Assembly: GCA_019633425.1 (NCBI GenBank)
Contig: WSUB01000060.1
Coordinates: 1-64,000 of the forward strand
Source of the DNA: Tulasnella sp. 424
Lineage: Eukaryota; Basidiomycota; Agaricomycetes; Cantharellales; Tulasnellaceae
DNA: 64,000 nucleotides
Direction of reading: 5' to 3'
The translations under genes and the position numbers were made by a program. The stretch's first letter is position 1. Every line of letters begins with the position of its first letter. The notes beneath the pieces were generated by a model, which did not search any database, was not told the DNA's origin, and was given only the letters and a program-made list of their open reading frames with translations. This document shows, in pieces, positions 11,796 through 23,256 of the stretch.

Positions 11796-12660
11796 TCAAG
11801 CCGATGATGAGTTCGTCGACATTCTCCTCATCCACGACACCACCGCCCCGCTCCTCTCGATAGCCTCTACCTTGATGACACCCAGGCAAAACTGTCCCTC
11901 CTGCTTCCCGAACTCGCTTCGACACATCAGTCCGAACTCGTAAATATGCTCCGTGTGGAAGACCAGGCGCTCCTCTTCATCATCCTCCAGCAAGTACTGC
12001 ATCGACTGGGAATCGTCTTGCGCCGCCTGAGATCGAGCACGAGACTCGGACGTGGGCTTGCCACGGTACGTAGACTTGAACGACGAAAACGGCAAGTCGA
12101 TCTTGAAACTCTGCACCTGGGCCCACGCGTCTCCATCCCCGGCCTTGTGCGGGATTTCGAAAGGGCATTCCCAGGTGATGCGGCTTTTGGGTTTTTGATG
12201 CGGCTGAGGAACGGTGGTGAGGGTGATGGTGAACTCATTTGGGGGCGAAGACTTGGTCGAAGGCGCGGACGAGGACGAGGACGCCGATTTGGAGTCGAAC
12301 GTCAGATCACAGCTGACGAGTTTGAGTCGAAGACCAGAATATCGAGCCGAGTCTAGGTTGAGAGGCTGGTCGAAGCGGTACTTTTGAGAGGCGAAACCCG
12401 CTCCTCCCAAGGCTTTGATGTCTGGATATTAGGCGCCGGCGGCAAAGAAAAACACGCCGAAAACGATCCGTTAGCGGACAAGATGGTGCTAACAGCTATT
12501 CTGACGATGTACCTAGTAGTCCGCTGAACATGATGCCCGCATCGGATCCTCCTCGACTTATGGGAGCCAACGGAGAGAGTTTGGAATGAGAAGCGCCGCC
12601 ACGGACCGAATCATCGACCTGCTTCCACTGGGGGAGGTTCCACTGAGGGAAAATGATCAT
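11796..12660 (-). CDS. CIA30-domain protein (NADH:ubiquinone oxidoreductase intermediate-associated protein 30 family)
   Basis: CIA30/NDUFAF1-like proteins are complex I assembly factors, or in some fungi less specialised beta-sandwich proteins. Exon 1 reads MIIFPQWNLPQWKQVDDSVR followed by GGASHSKLSPLAPISRGG and GIMFSGLL; the W..VDD.VRGG.S block is the CIA30 signature. After one intron the protein reads DIKALGGAGFASQKYRF, YSGLRLKLVS, WECPFEIP, FKIDLPFSSFKSTYRG and VFHTEHIYEFGLMCRS, ending RMSTNSSSA. About 250 residues, with no obvious mitochondrial presequence on the chosen start, so mitochondrial location is uncertain. The ATG at 12658-12660 is the only Met before the conserved block in this exon. 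Confidence 0.8.
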
Positions 12661-13116
12661 TTTCTTGTAGAGCTGGTAGGCAGGATATATGAGAGAGGTG
12701 GGAAGGAGGGAAGGGGTGGGGAGATACCAAGTTTTATGCTCAGGTCTGGCTCAAGATATATATGTACGAGAAATCTCGGTCCAACTCTGAACGGCAAGCC
12801 CTCCTCAATTCCTTCCGATGGGCAGCGAGATTCCAAAGTTTCCCAGAGGGACCGGATCGAGGGGCAATGATTATCTAAACTCTCAATGAACGCCCCTTAT
12901 AGGAACTTTGTTTAGTCAGTTTATTGGGTGTGCCTGATCGGTGCATCCCCGGTTTCCCCCTGACTATGGAACAACAAATGAACAGTCGATGATGTCAGCA
13001 AAGTAACTTGCAGAAAACCTACTACCAAAAACTAATATAATACACATCCATCATGTGGAGAGATCGTTTATCTAATAAAGATACATTACTCCTTGATATC
13101 AGCACCCAATTTGTTT
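12661..13116. other. intergenic spacer
   Basis: Promoter side of the CIA30 gene and 3' flank of the CRAL-TRIO gene, both minus strand. Nothing else recognisable. Confidence 0.5.
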
Positions 13117-15422
13117 TCATATCGTGGCTGGCATCGTCAGTACGATTGACGGCGTCAGCATTCCAAGCCCAGCAGCTGCTCCAGCGCCCACTCCGCCCAA
13201 AAGTACATCTCGAAGCAGCAACCAGGTGATTTCTGCTGGGTTCCGGAACACCGATAATAAACCGCTATCGGCAGACATAGTAGATCCACCGTTTCTACCG
13301 TCGATCGTCCGACTCTGTTGCTGCTCTCGAATCCTGCGTATCCTGACCAAGGCAGCGGCAATAATTACGGCCGTGATCGTTACTGCGGCCGGCATCGACC
13401 CAGCCGGCAGCGTGTGAAACAACCCCACAGTATCGAGTCCTAATATCTTCCCAATGGTCTTAAACGTAAGGTAATTCCGCCTCGCCGTTGTCTTCACGCG
13501 AGTTCTAGTTGCTCGCATGCTGTTCACAACGATCTGGACCCATGCCCCCATCTTCTTTCGCCACTGAATCACGAAGAGGAACGCGAGGGCTTTCAATAAG
13601 TCGCGCTTTCGTCGACGGCCATGAACCAAGTGAGGAATAGCGCTGAACGTGCCGTCTGGCAGTGGGCGATAACGGACCACGGTTGGGTAGCCGTAGAATG
13701 GGTTGTGTGGGGAGAATGGCTCGAGGTAAACTGGAGGAGGAGGTTCGAAAGTGTCGATGGTTTCCTCCTCTTCTTCTTCTGCCGCAGTCGACTCGGTCGC
13801 CTGACGCGGCTTTGGCGTCCGTGGTCTGGGTGTGCTTGCTCGGGACTGCCCATGATCGCTCTCTCCGCCACCGGGCACGAGGGTTGAAGTCGAGGAGGCA
13901 CTGTCGCTGAATATCGTGGGCCGAAGGCGTCGTTCGAACCGAGCCATAATCGGGTCATAGTCTGGCGAAAAAGGTGGGATCGTCCCTCCATGTTCTAACC
14001 ATCGGGATGACGACGTCAGGACTGCCATCGACTTCAAGTGGAGGCGAAATCCGACGTACCTTCAAGCAGAAACTCAGGAGGGAACTGCTGTAATAGTTCC
14101 GCTCCAGATGGGAAAGATATCCTTGATAGGACCTTCTGAGGGAGAACACGTCTGAGGAAAGGAAGCCGCGGGTTAGCAAAATGAAGCTCCAAGGTTTTCC
14201 ATCCTCACTTGATGACAGCCCAAAGAGCACCATAGGTCCACGAGTAATTCACGACAAAGACTGCAAACAAGAAATAGAGTTCAGCGCATTGAATTCAAAT
14301 ACGGAATGCCACTTCTTGAACCTGCGCTGCATAGACCAGGGTAATTGGGAGCTACCTCCTCGGTGACCCAACGACTGATGTCCGCACCCTAATCATCCAA
14401 GCTCCGAGTCAGAATATAAAAGATCCTTCTGGATGGAGGCAAAGAGTCCAACGCACCAAGTTGGGCAACATCCCAGCGCCTTGCACGTCCACCATCAAAA
14501 CAAACTGCAACATCCTCAACCGAGTCCGATTCCGTTCCTCCTCCTCCATCTCATCTTCGTACGTTTGTCTCTGTGTTTTTTTACCCTTCAAGTCCGTCTT
14601 ATGGGACAGCTTCATCTTCCTATCCAATTCTCGAAGGTACAGCCGAGCAACTTCAAACACGTGAATCAGCATGGTCTTGACAGCGTTGATTTTCTCTTCC
14701 AACGTATCCGTCGGCGTCGTTGTTGATGCATATTGTGTGAGTTCTTTCAAGCTGAGGAATAATATTGGAGGACGAGGCGGTAATGGTGGCCGGGGAGTTG
14801 TCGGGGACGTGGTCTTTTCGCCTGCAGCATCATTCTCCGAGAAGGATTTTGGTAAATGTGCGGTCGAGAAGCCTTTTCCCTTCGCATTTGTGGAGGCAGT
14901 AGTGATGTTGACGCCTTTAGTCAAGTCGAGGTTGAGTAAAGGATGAGGCAGGAACCTCAAGAAAGGAGACGGTTCCGTAGGTGGAGGGACGTTGGACAAG
15001 TTCTTCGCTCGCCAGACGAGGGTCCGATGAATCGCGTCGAGCGTGGCCAGAACATCATAGTGTTGCTTTTTATGAATGCGGTATATTTGACCTATCAAGT
15101 CAACGGACATGAAACGGGCGACGCTTGGGTCAGCCCGAACTTCCTCCTCTCCCTGTCTCGAAGACGCACCGAGGTCGTCCAACCAATCCTCCAACCACAT
15201 TTTCACGGCCATCTCCTTATCGTCTTCACTCGCGGACGCATCGACATCTTGAGCGTTAAACTCGTATTTGGGATCCGCTTTCAGTTCATCCAAGACGGCT
15301 GGTAAGATGTCTTCGACGGCGTTCGCTTGTATGGCCTCTAGTTCGTCCAAGTGCTCGGTAAATTGGCTCGAGCTCGATTTCATGCGGTCTTCTGCCAGCA
15401 TAGATTGTTCTTTCGAGGGCAC
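13117..15422 (-). CDS. CRAL-TRIO (Sec14-like) protein with C-terminal hydrophobic segments
   Basis: Probable phosphoinositide/lipid-transfer or lipid-sensing protein. An N-terminal helical part (MPSKEQSMLAEDRMKSSSSQ, DELEAIQANAVEDILPAVLD) is followed by VARFMSVDLIGQIYRIHKKQ. The CRAL-TRIO lobe starts LFLSLKELTQYA and runs through LQFVLMVDVQGAGM and DISRWVTEEVAPNYPGL to VFVVNYSWTYGALWAVIK, RRVLPQKVLSRIF, QQFPPEFLLE and EHGGT. The FPPEFLLEEHGGT end is typical and ties the 3' exon to the 5' exon across introns at 14040-14440. The C-terminal 300 residues add an acidic low-complexity region and two hydrophobic stretches (AAVTITAVIIAAALVRI and LLLRDVLLGGVGAGAAAGLG), suggesting membrane anchoring, which soluble Sec14 lacks. 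About 700 residues. Confidence 0.82.
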
Positions 15423-15905
15423 TTTTGTAAGGAAACTCTCCTAGTTGCGTTTGGTCTGTGGTGTAACGATGATGGGGGGAGAGAGGGGTTGGGTTCCACC
15501 GAGTCTGGGGCCGGGGATGTGGAAATGGACTGAAAGTCAGTTTGGCCCGTGAAAATGCTTTGGGCCTGTCACCCGGTGCTGATGACGTAAGCAGTGATGT
15601 TGGGACACCGCTCCCCGTCGACGTTTTTTGAAAAGAGCGGAAAGTGTTTAGACAAGCTTAATGAATCGTCGACTGCGGGGGAGTCCTCATGATGCAGGCG
15701 GCGTTTGGTCGGGGGCGAGGGCATTTTGCAACTGGAGGTTGCTCCGCTCAAATTTGCAAAAGCGACTGAGGGAGCGTATCGATTTTGGCATAGTTCAACT
15801 CGAGTAATAAATATATACATGATCGGTTTTGTAATGAGCGGGAATAGCTATCATACGTCGTAAGGTCATTTGACAAGAGCAGGATTCGGGAGGCGGAAAG
15901 GTCGT
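15423..15905. other. intergenic spacer
   Basis: Upstream region of the CRAL-TRIO gene and 3' flank of the 7TM gene. No motif-bearing frame seen. Confidence 0.5.
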
Positions 15906-17183
15906 TCAGACCGCCCTAACAAGATCATCTGCGTTACTGCCCACCCCGGCATCAGACGGTCTCCCAACAACGGTGGTATCGTTGCTTATAGCAGAGTCTT
16001 TTCGCCCCAACTTTTCAAAGAGGCCAAGTCCCATAAACTTCTTCGGCTCCCTCGCGGCATTATTCGCATCGCCTTGGTCCTTCTTTGCCTCTTCCTTCGG
16101 TACACCCACCCCCTCCACGTACACTCCTTTCTCCCTCAACCGAACAATCCCGCTTTTTTTGTCTGATCCGCGCCAATCACCGAATGGACCAGTGTTAAAC
16201 ACCTCACGGAGATTGAGCGTCTGAATTGTCCACGCGAGGATGAGCTCGGGTAACGAGTGGAAGATGTAAAACGTCGCTTTAGATGCGGGTGTCGTGAGCG
16301 AGTCAGAGGGGTATAAAGGCGGTGTAGAAGGGAGGACGTTCAAGAAGGATGTGGTATAGTGCAGGACGACGAGGCGGTAGATGGGGACGATGCACTGGAT
16401 GTTAAGATCGTTTTAGCGACCAAGGCTCGAGAGTGGCAGATGCCGAGGTCCCACGTACCGAGAAGCCAAGAATAAAGCAAACCCAGTCAATGGCTCTACG
16501 ATCCAACCATTGGATCCGACGGCGAATACCGAGTAAAACAACGAGCCATGCGACGAAGAGGAATAAAGCGGTTGCAGCGCTCGCATATCTACAGCATTCA
16601 GATCAGCTCAAATAATGCGTATTTCAGCTCACTTGTCTCTATACCTTAGACGGTAGAGTTGATCCGCTTGGTCTTGATGATCCCCTGAGCCCGGCATCTT
16701 GGAGTACGCCACACCGCCCGTTACAGTCGACACCATCCACAGCAAACCAGCAAGGTCCGATGCTCTCCTATACCAGAACCTGTGTCTAGGTTTGTCGAAA
16801 CTGCCTCTGGCTGGATCCTCCAACGTCGTATTGACCAAAACCGCTCGGACGAACGCAACCGCATCGGAAGCAAAGCTGACGTATCCCAGTGCGAAAGAGA
16901 CTTGTTGGTACACCAGTTTCCCTTTGCTGAGAGTGTCTCCTAAGTTGTGATCGTGCGATTGAGAAGCTCGAATAGCGTAGACGACGACTCGTTCGATGGA
17001 GAATGGCAGGGTGCCCAAGGCGAGCGTCCATGTTCTGGCATCCTTGTTCACGAATCGCCGGATGAACGGGATTACAGAGAGTCCGTAGGCAATAGCGAAG
17101 AGGATGGAGGGCACAAAATCGGCTTTTGTGGGTACACCCCCTACGAGGGACGGTACTCGGATAGTTTGAGCACCACCACTCAT
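15906..17183 (-). CDS. seven-transmembrane protein, fungal, function unknown
   Basis: I count seven hydrophobic segments in order: FVPSILFAIAYGLSVIPFI, TWTLALGTLPFSIERVVVYA, VSFALGYVSFASDAVAFV, LAGLLWMVSTVTGGVAY, SAATALFLFVAWLVVLLGI, WVCFILGFLVLQCIVPIYRL and YIFHSLPELILAWTIQTL. The N-terminus MSGGAQTIRVPSLVGG is short and the charged cytosolic tail ends NADDLVRAV. Exons join at about 16630 (intron to 16590) and at about 16400-16440. The layout resembles fungal RTA1-like and other 7TM families, but the diagnostic RTA1 residues are not seen, so I give no family name. It could be a sensor or a lipid-export protein. Confidence 0.72.
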
Positions 17184-18237
17184 ATTTGCAATTGGAGACC
17201 AGGAATCGGAAGGGAGTGGAAGTGGTTTCGTTTACCGGCGGGACACCGACCCGTATTTGAAGCAGGGCCGGTCCTTATAAGGTGCAAGTTGGCTGCGACG
17301 GTGATAGAAAGGACGTCAAGGGGGTCACAGCCTGTATTTGGAGCGGTTTAGCTTTGAGCTCGTTCGCACAACGCCCTCCCCGCCCAAGCCCCTATAATTA
17401 GCCCCAACACGGAAAGCACCATTGCCAAGCAGGCGTGCTCGGAGGAGCCGTGTTAGCGGGACATGCTCATCGGTTTTCCGGATCCACAAACATTAGTGTA
17501 AAGTGACTCTAGTGAATAATATGCATGAGCGCTGGGCGGCTGATGGATAAACGCCACCGAACACCACCGAGTGGCAGCACGAAATAGTGCGGAGGTCCCT
17601 GGGCAAAGATGTATATACAGACATCGATAGATATTTCGGATGCCCTCGATACCGGCCGGTTCCGCCCTCTGACCTAATGACGTCGATCAGGGACCGAGTC
17701 CCGTCGGGCGCTTGCCATTGGATGACGACCGAACTAAGGCCCGAACATCATTCGCACTTTGTTCGTCAACTCCTACGTAGTTAAATCTACCAGACCTCAT
17801 AGATATCTGCTTCATGCAACGTGCTAGCGAAGAACCGGAGATTTCCAGCTTTGCTATTGTATGCAGCCGTGGCGGAGGACGCAGCACGCGACTGCCATTA
17901 GGTCGGAGATGGTCTTTCATCACATCCCTCATCCTTGCAACGCTCTTCACCCGCTCGCATTCAATGCCCCCCGAACCACCATTCCAACTCTCTTAACTCG
18001 ACGCCTCACACCCTGTATATACGATTGCTACCAACTCTACCGATATTTCCTTCTATAACCCTTCGAGCCGGGAAGAAGAGAAGTAGATTGGGGCTTGGAC
18101 TGATACCTCGCATTCTCCTTCTGCACCGTATCTCGGGCCATATCTCGCTCCCCTCGCTACTCTTATAAAAATACCATACCCCAGGTCTTCCACTCAGTCA
18201 AAATTTCAATTCCCTCTCCTCTCTCCACCGCTCAACC
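17184..18237. other. 1.05-kb divergent intergenic region
   Basis: Shared upstream region of the 7TM gene (-) and the coiled-coil membrane protein gene (+). It is pyrimidine-rich on the plus strand from 17960 to 18235, immediately before the ATG at 18238, as in many fungal promoters. No gene or RNA recognised. Confidence 0.5.
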
Positions 18238-19831
18238 ATGTCGAGCGCCAACGCAAGTACCAGTGCCTACAGGCGCCCCAGTCGCGGCGGCAGCAAGGAC
18301 GAATACACCCATCCGATCCCGGACGGTCAAACTCCCATAGTTGATCGCATGCCAAGTGCTTCCAGTATGGCTTCCTCCTCTTACACGGGGCGTCGTAAAG
18401 AGCGCGATTACTCTCCGAGTCCTATCCGCGACTCCAACTGGTTTGGTCCGTGCTCAACGCTTGCTTCGCCTTTCGTAACGACTGTGCTGACACGTCTTGA
18501 GCGTTTACAGATGTCCCTCTGGTGTTCGCTCTCGTCCCCGCTATTGGTTCTCTGTTGACCGGCTCGGACTTGCTCAAAGACGTGAGTAGCGCCCATTCGC
18601 GGGGGGTCTCTCGGATTTCGCCCAATCTGGATCTGCGCACGGCTAACGACCCCTCCGATTTCTCGCACTGCAGTTCCTCCATCTTGCGTTCCTGCTTTAC
18701 TATTTACATAATCTCATCAAAGGTATCACTTTTCGTCTCCCCCCAATGGCGAAAATGCTACAGGGTGCGGACTGACGAAAGGTTATTTTTACAAGTTCCT
18801 TGGACCTTGTACACCGCTGCCCGCGCGCGACGACCAAATGCGAACATAGAAGCTTCATCTGAGGATCAACTTCGGGCTCTTGCTCGTAAGTCCCTTCGGG
18901 GTGTCGTTTTATTCGCTCACTCTGAATAATTCGCGAATAGGATCCGAGTTACGAATGGCCGAGTTGATTTACCTCGTCTTCACCATCGTCGCGCCTTTCC
19001 TCGGGGCTATACTCTTACGGTCGGTCTCAAAAGTGTGAGTGCCTCTTCAGTGTTCGTCATCCATCTCGGGTGCTCCAGCTTATCGATACATTCTCGCCTC
19101 GTAGCCTAAGCATCGACACAGTCTCTACTTTCTCCATCTCTCTCTTCGTCCTCGCCACTGGCATACGCCCATGGAGACACCTAGTTGACCTCCTCCGCCG
19201 CCGTACCGAAGCCTTGCACGACGTCGTCCACTCGCCCAGCGCGGACGCAACCTCGTCCCGCGTCGAGCAGCTCGAAGCTGAGCTTGCCGAACTTCGCTCT
19301 TTGATCAAAGGCCGTGGAAATAGCCAACAATCCCTCATCGAAGAAGCCGCATCTTCTCTAGAGTTGGCTCGAAAGGAGATCAAGTTGGCCGAACGACAAG
19401 CTGAACTCGCTCGGCAAGAAGCTGACGCTCGCATCGAGTCTCTGGAAACTGCCTTTCACATCTTGCAGAACCAGCACGATCGGGCACCGTCGTATTCGCC
19501 GCCGTACGATGACCGATCTTTGACGATTACCGTTCCGAGGCACTTGTTCCTGCAGCCTTTGGGGTTCCTTGGGGGCCTCTTGGGTGGTGGTGTCGCAACC
19601 GAGAAGAAAGGATCGGGGAGTCCTCGTAGGAGACTTCAAGGAAAGGGACTTGTTGAGGAAGCCTACGGAGAAAAGACGGACGATGATACTTCAGACCGAG
19701 GTGAGGTTGTTCGGAGACGTCGGGCGAAGGAGGAACAGAGCGGATTGATCGAATGGCTCATCCACACTGCTCTTTTCCCTCTACGTCTCATTCGCTCTTG
19801 TGCGCTGGTTCTTCTTCGTCAAGTGGGCTGA
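18238..19831 (+). CDS. membrane protein with coiled coil, basidiomycete, function unknown
   Basis: The disordered Ser/Arg-rich N-terminus starts MSSANASTSAYRRPSRGGSK. Membrane segments follow: DVPLVFALVPAIGSLLTG, FLHLAFLLYYLHNLIKV and MAELIYLVFTIVAPFLGAIL, the last continuing into VSTFSISLFVLATGIRPW. A long charged coiled coil comes next (RVEQLEAELAELRSLIKG, LELARKEIKLAERQAELARQ). The C-terminal part carries FLQPLGFLGGLLGGGVA and an amphipathic hydrophobic end, LFPLRLIRSCALVLLRQ. About five introns in the first 800 bp join these exons; from about 19070 one exon runs to the stop. No family recognised. It could be an organelle-tethering or shaping protein, which is speculation from architecture. 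Confidence 0.7.
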
Positions 19832-20047
19832 GGTTCGAGGTAGCTGTAGTCCAACGTTCCAGTCTTTCCGTTGTTTCTGTTCTGAATTGCATTGTCTTGG
19901 GTACATCGATCATGTCGGCGTGAAGGCGCAATAGTACCAAAGGAAGAATACAGCGGGAAATGCTAATGCAGGATGATAAAAGTCTAGATGCGATATCTAC
20001 AATAAGACGCGAATATAATAAATACGACCGCAAGGCTCACGTCCATC

Positions 20048-21686
20048 CTAGGATGACAACGTTCCTCTCTCGCTCATCTCCATCTCACCACCATACACTG
20101 TATCAGGCGCTAAACCTTTCTTGATCGTCTCCCACTCAACCCGGAAGAACACCCACAACCACCTTCTCAACAACTCGCAAGCCTCGACCACAAACACGCC
20201 AGTCTCCAACTCGGCAAATGTGTGCATATGCGGCGAAAGCCTCATGGACCACGTGAAACGAAGAATCAGGTTCAGCGCGATGGCGGCGTAGTAAACCATC
20301 GATGGCCTGTAGAGGAGTTGAGGTCGTAAGCCGTAAGGGTGTGAGCGAAACGAGCTTCGTCCGTGTGGAGATGGAGGTTGTAGTTCAAGGAGAGGACTGG
20401 AGACGGGAAGTTCTGGTGCTGGACTACCTCGGTGGCTTGATGGGAGACGGATAGGTTGAGGTGGAAGAGGTGTGGAGGGCATGGATTGGGAGCGGAAAAG
20501 GTCGAAACCCCAGTCGTTCGTCACGTCCCACCAAAATGAGTACAGAGAAGAGATCGCCACAGAAACGAGCCTTCATTAAAGTGCGAAAAAGGGAAATAAG
20601 TGCCATGTGACCGGCTCCAAAGGCAGAAAAAAGGCACGAACCAGAAGCGAAAGATGTGGTGCTCTCCATGCCAGGTAGTCTTTAACGCGACATCGGCTCC
20701 TTTGGAAGCGGTAATGTCCGCAATGACCTGCTTTTGCATGGCTGAGAGGAAGATGACGGGGAAGGAAGACGCGTATTTCAGCGCGTTCCAAAGGGAGCGC
20801 GTGTTCGTGCTGCGAGAGTAATAGTACTCGGCCAAGCATTGCTTGAACCGGACGGCGTAAGGTAAACTGGAAGTCGTGCACATACAGTTAGCGATGATGT
20901 ATTACAGCAACAGCAGACATGAGCGCCTCACCTAATTAGTGCTGGAACCGCCCATTCCGACCAACCATGGATGTCTAGGTTAGACATCATTAGACTTCCA
21001 CCGGGGAGTAACATGTACGCCGACACCCATAGATCGCCAAGCACTTTCGCGAACGAGGTGAAAATATCCGCGAGGATGACGTCGCTGAAGTATACTGGCT
21101 GGTGGTATGTCCCAAGGATACATCGTCGCACAGCGCTGCAATAGGGCGAAGTTAGCCAACGGCACAGATGGCGATCTGTAGTTCATACAGACGACAAACG
21201 AAGCAAAAGGAAACGACTGGATGCTTACTGAAGAAAGATATATCGCTCACGTTTTGCCAGAATGTTAAACGGGCAGAACAAGCCGACCACCACCCCGACT
21301 GCTGCGAGTGTGATGACGATTCGAGACTGGTCCATCTTTTGCATGTCTCCCTTGACGGAGAGGTTGTAGAGCACGTAGCATGATATAAGCCATGCGTTGT
21401 AGTAGAATAGAAGGCGGTATAAAGGAGTGTAGAGCGATTGGGATGCCGAGGACTGTACTAGGTGTCGCGTGCGTGCTCTAGGGCCTCCAGGCGTTGGCGG
21501 AGAAGGCGGCGTAGATAATGGAATCTTGTCTGTACGGGTTTCGAGGACTGCCGACGTGTCTATGCCCAGGAGGTGCAGGAAGTGTAGGTTCGTCGTCCAG
21601 CAGACAATGCCCAGCCCGACTAGCGAGAGGACGCGAAACGGGAGAGGAAGAAACGCGGACGAGGCCAACAGATCCTCGCCGTCCAT
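20048..21686 (-). CDS. ERD1: ERD1-like EXS-domain protein (ER retention / Golgi phosphate export)
   Basis: Polytopic EXS-family protein. Yeast Erd1 acts in the Golgi, recycling phosphate released by glycosylation and helping retention of lumenal ER and Golgi proteins. The N-terminus reads MDGEDLLASSAFLPLPFRVL followed by LVGLGIVCWTTNLHFLHLLG, the ERD1-type first membrane segment. EXS-domain blocks follow: LCPFNILAKRERY after LAAVGVVVG, RRCILGTYHQPVYFSDVILA, LPYAVRFKQCLAEYYYS, LWNALKYASSFPVIFLS, NSLYSFWWDVTNDWGFDLF and LNLILRFTWSMRLSPHMHTF. A Pro/Ser-rich insertion of about 50 residues sits between SFWWDVTNDWG and the last segments. Several introns. The gene is head-to-head with an ER cyclophilin, a neighbour in the same compartment pathway. 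Confidence 0.85.
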
Positions 21687-21948
21687 GAGTCCTTCACTAC
21701 TTTGTTATTATAATGTGATAGTACGTGGTCGTTGCCGTCGTTAGATCTAGAGGTTGTCGCAGTTCTCTTCAGGTCTGGGAATTTTGTAAGAAGTACGTGG
21801 TCTGGATTCAAACTTGAAATTCTGGCGCGCGGGGGAGGACACGTCTCTCTTCCACCTCATCTCATTCCTATATAAGCTTGAGGAATTTTCAGCCTTTTTT
21901 CGTTTTCACAACCTCCTCCACATTTTACGTCCATCACCGTCTACCACC
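21687..21948. promoter_or_regulatory. ERD1/CypB bidirectional promoter with repeated ACGTGG motif
   Basis: The 262 bp between the two ATGs contain the 11-mer AGTACGTGGTC twice, exactly and in the same orientation, at 21720-21730 and 21792-21802. Its ACGTGG core resembles the metazoan UPRE/ERSE core (TGACGTGG; CCACG on the other strand). A TATA-like TATATAAGC lies near 21870 on the CypB side. The motif link to the unfolded-protein response is inference. Confidence 0.55.
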
Positions 21949-23243
21949 ATGGTGTCCTTCCGCAACTTCGTCGTTGGCATGTTCGCTGCTGCTACAGTCG
22001 CCACTGCCGCCAAGGGCCCCATCATCACGAACAAGGTACAATGCTTCGCTAGACGACGTTTTCATCGACGTATCCGCGACTGATGCACATCCTTCCAGGT
22101 CTACTTTGATATTGAGCATGGCGGAAAGCCATTGGGACGAAGTGAGTCGAGGGCAAGACATGTATTCGAGCTGCCATTTACGTCTACCGATCCTCGTAGT
22201 TACCATGGGTCTCTACGGCAAGGTAGCGTCGCTTCCTACGTTCTATTACCACGATCTAAGCGTCGTATCCGCAAATTTAGACCGTTCCCAAGACCGTTGA
22301 GAACTTCCGCGCCTTGGCTACTGGCAAGGACGCTGAGGGCAATGACCTTGGTTTCGGTTACGAAGGCTCGGGCTTCCACCGTGTCATCAAAGACTTCATG
22401 TAAGTACTTGGACCCGTTTTACTCGACAATTCTTCTAATCCAATACTCTACCTTTTACAGGATCCAGGGTGGTGACTTCAGTACGTGCTCGAATTCCGCC
22501 TGATCTTTGATTCGCGCTGACGACAGGAGAATAGCCAAGGGCGACGGAACTGGTGGCAAGTCCATCTACGGAGACAAGTTCGCCGATGAGAACTTGTTAG
22601 TCCCCTCTGGTTCTCGATCATGCTATGATATTTAGCTGACACCCGATATAGCAAGCTCCGCCACACCCGCCCTGGTCTCCTCTCCATGGCAAACGCAGGA
22701 AAGGTACGATAACCTTACTTTCCTCTAGAAACACGCGCTTATCAGTATTCCGCAGGACACCAACGGTTCTCAATTCGTACGATACCCCGCTTTCGTGGAA
22801 ACAACTTCCACAGTCTGACCGTTTTCTCCGCACTAGTTCATTACCACTGTTGTCACTAGCTGGCTCGATGGCCGTCACGTAAGCTCTGACGATTCTCGTC
22901 GTGCTTTGGCGGTGTTTCTTATCCTTTTGTTTTAACAGGTTGTTTTCGGAACTGTCGTCGACGGCATGGATGTTGTCAAAGCCATCGGTAGGGCTCCGAC
23001 CTCCATTAAGTAAATCTAGACCTTGATTGACAATCCCGGATTAGAAAACGTTGCCAAGTTACCTGGCGACAAGCCCCAGGAGAAAGTCGTGATCGCGAAG
23101 AGCGGCGAGGTCAGCTTATTCAGTCGTATTTCATCCAGTGCCCCCAATACTTATGTGCTCTTTGTCCGTTTCGTCCTAAGCTCGCTATCGACCCCGAATA
23201 CGATGCTGAAGGCAAAGAGGTGCCGCTCCGCGCTGAGCTCTAA
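21949..23243 (+). CDS. ER-type cyclophilin B (peptidyl-prolyl cis-trans isomerase)
   Basis: Secretory-pathway cyclophilin that catalyses proline isomerisation during protein folding. The signal peptide reads [20 protein letters not shown], cleaved near AAKGP. The cyclophilin core follows: [44 protein letters not shown], the catalytic Arg in [85 protein letters not shown]. The active-site residues (R in HRVI, QFFIT, W and H of WLDGRH) are present. It has about ten short introns. The main reading ends KEVPLRAEL with the stop at 23241-23243; RAEL resembles a weak HDEL-type tail. A downstream frame could be joined by an alternative 37-nt intron (next entry). Confidence 0.93.
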
Positions 23244-23256
23244 AAATTGAACGCAG

